This document shows positions 28,844 to 32,763 of a stretch of 32,763 bases of DNA, one piece after another. The notes beneath the pieces were generated by a model. That model made no database searches. It had not been told where the DNA came from and saw only the letters and a program-made list of their open reading frames with translations. Where the stretch lies: contig CANGZO010000002.1 in assembly GCA_947458305.1 (NCBI GenBank), positions 1 through 32,763 on the forward strand, given 5' to 3'. The DNA is from Comamonadaceae bacterium (lineage in GTDB: Bacteria; Pseudomonadota; Gammaproteobacteria; Burkholderiales; Burkholderiaceae_C). Position 1 is the first letter of the stretch. Every line of letters begins with the position of its first letter. A program made the translations under genes and the position numbers.

Positions 28844-30013
28844 ATGACGGCGCGCACACAGTTGCATTGGACGGAAAACGGCGAGGCCCGTTCGGCTTTG
28901 TGGCGCATGGATGCGGGAGCGGTGATGCCCAAGACGGTGGTGCTGGCCGATGACACGCTGACGGCCGATTCGGCTTATCGGCTGGCGTGTGCGGGCACAG
29001 GGCTGCTGTGGCGCAGCGACTTTCAAAACGCGCGGCAGCTCTTGCAGGCCATGGCCCGGCGCATGGACAAACCCAAAAAGACCCGTGCCAAAAAAGCCAG
29101 CACGGATGCGGCCCCGGTTCCAGGCGCAGCTTTTCATGCGCACCGCTTGGCACAGTCGCAGCGCAACCGGGTGCTGAGTGCGATCTTGATCGAGCTCGAT
29201 GGTGACTACGGCATGGCCCTGCGCCGTGCGCCCGATGTGCGCCAAGCCTGTGTGCAGGCTTTTGGCCCGGCGCAGGGGCAGGCCTCGGTGATCTCGTTGC
29301 GCAGTTTGCAGGGGGCGGTGGGCGCTTTTGAATGGCGCAAAAACGGCGTTGAAGTGCCCGGCATGGGCGAGGCGCTGCGCATTTACCCGCATTACGGGGT
29401 GTTTTCTCCGGTGCGGGGCGAGTATGTGGACTTGGTGGCCCAGGCCCCGCTGCCCGAGGCGCTGAAGGCGCAGTCCCTGGCTTTTGATGTGGGCGTGGGC
29501 ACGGGCGTGTTGTCGGCGGTGCTGGCCCGCCGGGGCGTGGCGCAGGTGGTGGGCAGCGACTCGTCAGAGCGGGCCGTGGCCTGTGCGCGGGACAACCTGC
29601 AGCGCCTGGGCCTGCAAAACCAAGTGTCTTTGGTGCAGACCCACTTATTCCCGCCGGGGCAAGCAGCCTTGGTGGTGTGCAACCCGCCGTGGTTGCCCGC
29701 ACGCCCGGTGGGCTTGCTGGACCAAGCCGTGTACGACGAGGGCAGCCAGATGCTCAAGGGCTTTTTGGCGGGCCTGCGCGAACACCTGTGTGAGGGCGGA
29801 GAGGGTTGGTTGATTTTGTCGGACTTGGCCGAGCACCTGGGCCTGCGCAGCCGCGAGGCCCTGCTGGGCTGGATCGCCGATGCGGGGTTGGTGGTGCTGG
29901 GGCGGCTGGACGCCAAGCCGGTGCATGCCAAAGCACAAGACAGCACCGACCCCTTGTATGCGGCCCGGTCGGCCGAAGTCACTTCGCTGTGGCGGCTGGG
30001 CGCAGCGGGCTGA
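28844..30013 (+). CDS. Class I SAM-dependent methyltransferase (PrmC/RlmG-like, NPPW motif)
   Basis: The 389-residue protein has an N-terminal domain of unknown function (residues 1-170). A class I methyltransferase fold follows: FDVGVGTGVLSAVLARRGVA (motif I, SAM-binding), VVGSDSSERAVACARDNLQR (motif II acidic Asp) and the catalytic VVCNPPWLPARP (NPPW). NPPW/NPPY enzymes methylate nitrogen atoms of nucleobases or glutamine. The N-terminal part containing LWRSDFQNARQLLQAMARRM is unlike RlmG or PrmC in detail, so the substrate cannot be named. It is a single plus-strand gene after a terminator, and looks intact. Confidence 0.85.
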   Translation: MTARTQLHWTENGEARSALWRMDAGAVMPKTVVLADDTLTADSAYRLACAGTGLLWRSDFQNARQLLQAMARRMDKPKKTRAKKASTDAAPVPGAAFHAHRLAQSQRNRVLSAILIELDGDYGMALRRAPDVRQACVQAFGPAQGQASVISLRSLQGAVGAFEWRKNGVEVPGMGEALRIYPHYGVFSPVRGEYVDLVAQAPLPEALKAQSLAFDVGVGTGVLSAVLARRGVAQVVGSDSSERAVACARDNLQRLGLQNQVSLVQTHLFPPGQAALVVCNPPWLPARPVGLLDQAVYDEGSQMLKGFLAGLREHLCEGGEGWLILSDLAEHLGLRSREALLGWIADAGLVVLGRLDAKPVHAKAQDSTDPLYAARSAEVTSLWRLGAAG

Positions 30014-30040
30014 ACTGCCCCCCTAATCTCCCTGCTCCCG

Positions 30041-30075
30041 GCCCTCTCCATCAGACCTTGCTGAAGTCGGGCTTG
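30041..30075. repeat. 35-bp direct repeat, left copy
   Basis: Identical over 35 bp to 30879-30913, which is the end of the enoyl-CoA hydratase coding region plus downstream bases. The two copies bracket the HigBA module. Here it lies between the methyltransferase stop and the HigA stop and has no coding role. Confidence 0.88.
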
Positions 30076-30097
30076 AAGTCTGCCCGTGTGTTGTGCA

Positions 30098-30469
30098 TCA
30101 GCCCGCAGCCGTCTCTGCAATCAGCACATCGGCCGGGATGCCCAGGCTGTGGTGCAGTCGACGGATCATGGCCAGCGTCAGGGGGCGCTTGCGGTTCAGG
30201 ACTTCGTAGACTCGGTTGCTCTTGCCGATGATCGGCTCGAGATCTTTAACCGACAGACCACTCTGCTCCATCCGGAATTTGATGGCCTCCACCGGATCTG
30301 GCGCAGAGATGGGCACGTGTTTGGCTTCGTAGGCCTGCACCAGCGTGGCCAAGATGTCGAGCCGATCACCATCCGGCGTCCCCAGATCAGGGTCGGATTC
30401 CATCAGGGCCGAAATCTCTTTCAAAGTAGCCTTGTAGTCTGCTTCGTTGTGGATAGGGCGAATGTCCAT
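30098..30469 (-). CDS. higA: HigA-family antitoxin
   Basis: The 123-residue protein starts MDIRPIHNEADYKATLKEIS, the typical HigA N-terminus. A zinc-free HTH region follows (LEPIIGKSNRVYEVLNRKRP) and ends LGIPADVLIAETAAG. The EVLNRKRPLTLAMIRRL stretch is diagnostic of HigA. The ATG at 30469 has GGAGG five bases upstream, so the longer ORF to 30481 is not used. It follows the toxin by 18 nt, in toxin-first order. It would neutralise HigB and bind the operator at 30803-30819. Confidence 0.93.
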   Translation of the reverse strand: MDIRPIHNEADYKATLKEISALMESDPDLGTPDGDRLDILATLVQAYEAKHVPISAPDPVEAIKFRMEQSGLSVKDLEPIIGKSNRVYEVLNRKRPLTLAMIRRLHHSLGIPADVLIAETAAG

Positions 30470-30487
30470 GTTTTCCTCCATGACTGG

Positions 30488-30790
30488 TCAGGGCATTTCA
30501 ATGGTTTCTGCGTCTACCTGGTCGTATTCCTTGTGGGAGCCGACAAACTTCACGTAGACGATCTGCAACTTGTATGCGACGGACACGATAAGACGGTAGT
30601 CATTGCCTTTGATGTTGAAGACCACTCGTCGGTTCTTCAATACGCTGGCGCTGCGGTACTGCGCCTTGATGTCTGCCGGCTGCGACCAGATCGCACCCGT
30701 GGCTTCCTCATACCAAGCCTTTAACGGCTGCTCGGCATCCGGATAGCGCTCCCAAAATGCCCGAAGGGTAGACACAGCAATGACTCGCAT
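30488..30790 (-). CDS. higB: HigB-family mRNA interferase toxin
   Basis: The 100-residue protein MRVIAVSTLRAFWERYPDAE, then QPLKAWYEEATGAIWSQPAD and VVFNIKGNDYRLIVSVAYKL, ending YVKFVGSHKEYDQVDAETI, matches HigB (RelE-superfamily) over its whole length. It is a ribosome-dependent or independent mRNA interferase. A perfect TATAAT is seven bases from the ATG, with TTGCAA 16 bp upstream. The operator palindrome fills that spacer, so the transcript is probably leaderless. It appears intact. Confidence 0.93.
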   Translation of the reverse strand: MRVIAVSTLRAFWERYPDAEQPLKAWYEEATGAIWSQPADIKAQYRSASVLKNRRVVFNIKGNDYRLIVSVAYKLQIVYVKFVGSHKEYDQVDAETIEMP

Positions 30791-30797
30791 GGCTCAA

Positions 30798-30825
30798 ATT
30801 ATAGTCCCAATATGGGACTTTGCAA
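30798..30825 (-). promoter_or_regulatory. higBA promoter with operator between -35 and -10
   Basis: Minus strand TTGCAA (30820-30825), 16 bp, TATAAT (30798-30803). The spacer is filled by the perfect inverted repeat AGTCCCA-ATA-TGGGACT (30803-30819). A HigA dimer bound here would block RNA polymerase. The -10 box lies seven bases from the HigB ATG. Confidence 0.65.
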
Positions 30826-30878
30826 CTACCATCTGTGCCAGACTGGTGATCAAGCTTGGCCGTTGAGTGCCGAGCCCT

Positions 30879-30913
30879 GCCCTCTCCATCAGACCTTGCT
30901 GAAGTCGGGCTTG
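30879..30913. repeat. 35-bp direct repeat, right copy (echA 3' end)
   Basis: Contains the last codons (PDFSKV, TGA) of the enoyl-CoA hydratase gene and about ten bases beyond. It is identical to 30041-30075. The two copies are 838 bp apart and enclose HigBA. Confidence 0.88.
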
Positions 30914-31650
30914 CGCTTTTCCATGAAGGCGCCAAAGGCTTCTTTGGCGGCGGGCTCGCGCAGCATGCGGCCAAAGTCTTGGCCTTCTTCGTCCATCTTT
31001 TTCAGCACGTCGTGGGTGTCGCCCTTCATGAGGCGCTTGGTGGCGATCAATGATGTCAGGGGCTTGGCCGCCAGCTTGCGGGCCTGCGCTTGGGCGTAAC
31101 CATTGACTTCGGTGGGCGGCACGACGCGGTTGACCAAACCAACTTCTTGCGCGGCTTCGGCAAAGAAGGGCTCGCCCATGAGCAGGGCTTCGGCGGCGCG
31201 GTGGTAGCCGAACATGCGCGGGGCCAGCAGGCTGGATGCCGCCTCGGGGCACAGACCCAGATTGACAAACGGCATGGAAAACGCGGCGTTGTCACCGGCA
31301 TAAACCAGGTCGCAATGGAACAGCAGGGTGGTGCCGATGCCCACGGCAGGCCCGGCCACAGCGGCAATCAGCGGCTTTTGAAAGGTGGCGATGCCGCGCA
31401 GAAAGCGGAACACGGGCGACTCTTGCGTGGTGGGCGGCTGGTTCAAAAAGTCGCCAATGTCATTGCCCGCGCTGAAGATGCTTTCGTGCCCCTGAAACAC
31501 CACCACGCGAACGCTGGGGTCAGCCCCGGCCTGCGCCACCGCATCGGCCATGGCCGCGTACATGGACGAGGTGATGGAGTTCTTTTTGTCCAGGCGGTTG
31601 AAGGTGATGGTCATCACCCCCGCGTCGGTATGGGTCAGGATGTCAGACAT
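30889..31650 (-). CDS. Enoyl-CoA hydratase/isomerase family protein
   Basis: Crotonase-fold enzymes hydrate or isomerise enoyl-CoA thioesters in beta-oxidation. The 253-residue protein has the oxyanion-hole loops HESIFSAGNDIGDFL and AVAGPAVGIGTTLLFHCDLV, then PFVNLGLCPEAASSLLAPRM with the catalytic-region Glu, and ends EKRKPDFSKV. The GNDIGDFL reading instead of AG.D...M points to an isomerase- or hydratase-like member of the short crotonase group; the precise substrate is unknown. It lies next to an acyl-CoA dehydrogenase, consistent with fatty-acid degradation. Confidence 0.92.
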   Translation of the reverse strand: MSDILTHTDAGVMTITFNRLDKKNSITSSMYAAMADAVAQAGADPSVRVVVFQGHESIFSAGNDIGDFLNQPPTTQESPVFRFLRGIATFQKPLIAAVAGPAVGIGTTLLFHCDLVYAGDNAAFSMPFVNLGLCPEAASSLLAPRMFGYHRAAEALLMGEPFFAEAAQEVGLVNRVVPPTEVNGYAQAQARKLAAKPLTSLIATKRLMKGDTHDVLKKMDEEGQDFGRMLREPAAKEAFGAFMEKRKPDFSKV

Positions 31651-31686
31651 GCGGGTCCTTGAAGTGTGTCGTAGGGGTAAGAAGGC

Positions 31687-32142
31687 TTACTGAACCCGAA
31701 TCCAGGTTTGGGTGCGGCCCAGCAGGGGCGCACCGATGAAACCACGGACTTCGAGTTTTTTGCCGCCGTCGACGGGTGTCAATCGCAGGCTGTAGTTTTT
31801 GCCGTTCTCGGGATCGAGGATTTTCCCACCCTCCCACACCGCTTTGCCGTCACTTTGTTGACCGCCCCGGATGATTTCCATGCCGATTTTGGGCTGGCCC
31901 TTGCGGTCGTCGGTGCACAGGTTGCAGTTGGGTTCGGCACTGGGAGTGGTGGCCAAAGAGCGTTCAACCACGCCCGACAAGCCGCCACCGGCTTTTTGGG
32001 TGATGCGGATTTCGGCTTTGGGCTGCTGGGTGGCGTCGTCGATGCTGCGCCACAGGCCCACGGGGCTCATTTGAGCGTGGGCAGCCAGGCTCAGCAGGCC
32101 CGCGCTCAGGGTCATGGTCAATGTCAAAGCGGTTTTGATCAT
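31687..32142 (-). CDS. DUF2147 domain secreted protein
   Basis: The 151-residue protein has a signal peptide (MIKTALTLTMTLSAGLLSLA, then AHAQ). A DUF2147 domain follows: SPVGLWRSIDDATQQPKAEI, CNLCTDDRKGQPKIGMEII, and WEGGKILDPENGKNYSLRLT, ending LLGRTQTWIRV. DUF2147 proteins are periplasmic beta-barrel-like proteins of unknown function, often near fatty-acid genes. The two Cys (CNLC) may form a disulfide. It lies between echA and the acyl-CoA dehydrogenase on the same strand. Confidence 0.92.
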   Translation of the reverse strand: MIKTALTLTMTLSAGLLSLAAHAQMSPVGLWRSIDDATQQPKAEIRITQKAGGGLSGVVERSLATTPSAEPNCNLCTDDRKGQPKIGMEIIRGGQQSDGKAVWEGGKILDPENGKNYSLRLTPVDGGKKLEVRGFIGAPLLGRTQTWIRVQ

Positions 32143-32172
32143 GGCGGTTTTCCTTTCGGTGAATCAAACGGC

Positions 32173-32763
32173 TCAGGCCAGCGCGGCGTCGGTGTCCATC
32201 AGCACATCGCTGCCTGCGCGGATGCGGCGCATCAGGCTGGAGGTCTCGGGCATCAGGCGGGTGAAGTAAAAACGCGCCGTCTGCAGCTTGGCTTGGTAGA
32301 ACGGATCGGGGCGCTGGGCTTCTTCTTCGGCTTCGGCCAGTTTGGCCAAGGCGATTTGTGCCGAGCGGGCCCAGAAGTAACCCAACACCAAGTGGCCCAC
32401 CACGCGCAGGTAGTCCACGGCGGCCGCGCCCACTTCGTCGGCATTGCTCATGGCTTTCATGCCGACTTCACCGGTGAGCTGCGTGAGCTTTTGGCCCAAA
32501 TCGGCCAGCGGCTTGATGAACTCGCCCATGGCTTCGTTGGCCATTTCGGCCTTGACCAACTGCTCGACCAATTTGCCAAACTTTTTGAGTGTGGCGCCTT
32601 GGTTGCCCAGCACTTTGCGGCCCAGCAAGTCGAGCGACTGGATGGTGTTGGTGCCTTCGTAGATCATGTTGATGCGGGCGTCGCGCACGTACTGCTCCAT
32701 GCCCCACTCTTTGATGTAGCCGTGGCCGCCAAACACCTGCTGGCAGGCCGATGTCGCCTCCCA
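32173..32763 (-). CDS. Acyl-CoA dehydrogenase, C-terminal part (cut by window edge)
   Basis: The 3' 196 codons are in the window. FGGHGYIKEWGMEQYVRDAR is followed by INMIYEGTNTIQSLDLLGRK, with the base-glutamate-bearing YEGTN.IQ motif. A long helical C-terminal extension (about 130 residues, FGKLVEQLVKAEMANEAMGE) ends SLMRRIRAGSDVLMDTDAAL. The extension matches the large (about 600-residue) acyl-CoA dehydrogenases, such as those annotated for methylmercaptopropionyl-CoA or long-chain acyl-CoA. It oxidises acyl-CoA with FAD in beta-oxidation. The 5' part lies beyond the window. Confidence 0.92.
   Translation of the reverse strand, partial: WEATSACQQVFGGHGYIKEWGMEQYVRDARINMIYEGTNTIQSLDLLGRKVLGNQGATLKKFGKLVEQLVKAEMANEAMGEFIKPLADLGQKLTQLTGEVGMKAMSNADEVGAAAVDYLRVVGHLVLGYFWARSAQIALAKLAEAEEEAQRPDPFYQAKLQTARFYFTRLMPETSSLMRRIRAGSDVLMDTDAALA

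Noticed and set aside
28987-29205. Alternative frames inside the methyltransferase gene
   Set aside because: High-GC overlapping frames without motifs; the 389-codon frame contains the SAM-binding and NPPW motifs.

Overview
The window looks like chromosome from a betaproteobacterium, most likely Burkholderiales (Comamonadaceae-like). This rests on codon bias, on the tal/zwf/RpiR-regulator and prfC core genes, and on the style of the polysaccharide genes. It is an inference from protein resemblance; no search was run. No rRNA, tRNA or CRISPR array is visible.

Layout. (1) 1-4234, core metabolism: start of transaldolase, divergent zwf, an RpiR/HexR-type regulator and prfC. (2) 4253-12937, an accessory stretch of toxin-antitoxin (TA) modules: MazEF-like, ParDE-like, HipBA, a RelE/HigB-like pair, a BrnT toxin with an XRE antitoxin, a wHTH-nucleotidyltransferase with a HEPN remnant, and an AbiEii-like remnant. 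A YdcF-type membrane protein and galE sit among them. Eight copies of a short palindrome, GGGATCTGACCCCAATT or its GGGGTC variant, punctuate this stretch. All lie in one orientation, and six sit 13-66 nt beyond the 3' end of a minus-strand unit. (3) 12938-13873: consensus DnaA boxes and a frameshifted small tyrosine recombinase. (4) 13932-26424, minus strand: a polysaccharide operon, read from its 5' end as ops-like leader, SLBB export protein, [three MNT-HEPN pairs, VapBC], Wzz-like protein, WecA/MraY-like transferase, manC, fcl, gmd, and a ugd fragment fused to a glycosyltransferase fragment. A NusG/RfaH-type antiterminator gene lies just upstream, and a Wzi-like gene with an in-frame amber codon diverges from it. 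(5) 28844-32763: a methyltransferase, a HigBA module flanked by a 35-bp direct repeat of the neighbouring enoyl-CoA hydratase 3' end, a DUF2147 protein and the end of an acyl-CoA dehydrogenase.

How the genes work together. manC, gmd and fcl make GDP-L-fucose from mannose-1-phosphate. galE (and formerly ugd) would supply UDP-sugars. The WecA-like enzyme starts the lipid-linked glycan, the Wzz-like protein sets chain length, the SLBB protein exports and Wzi would anchor the capsule. The RfaH-type protein presumably acts at the ops-like site to carry transcription through the roughly 12-kb operon, including the TA genes inserted in it.

The most unusual content is the modular TA architecture. 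In the polysaccharide operon, the first ~59 bp of three MNT antitoxin genes are almost identical although their bodies differ. Two orphan copies of that 5' end flank VapBC, and a second palindromic repeat supplies the stop codons of HEPN toxins at the junctions. In the 4-12 kb region a different palindrome separates TA units. Both look like repeat-delimited cassette arrays without a visible dedicated recombinase, apart from the broken tyrosine recombinase between them.
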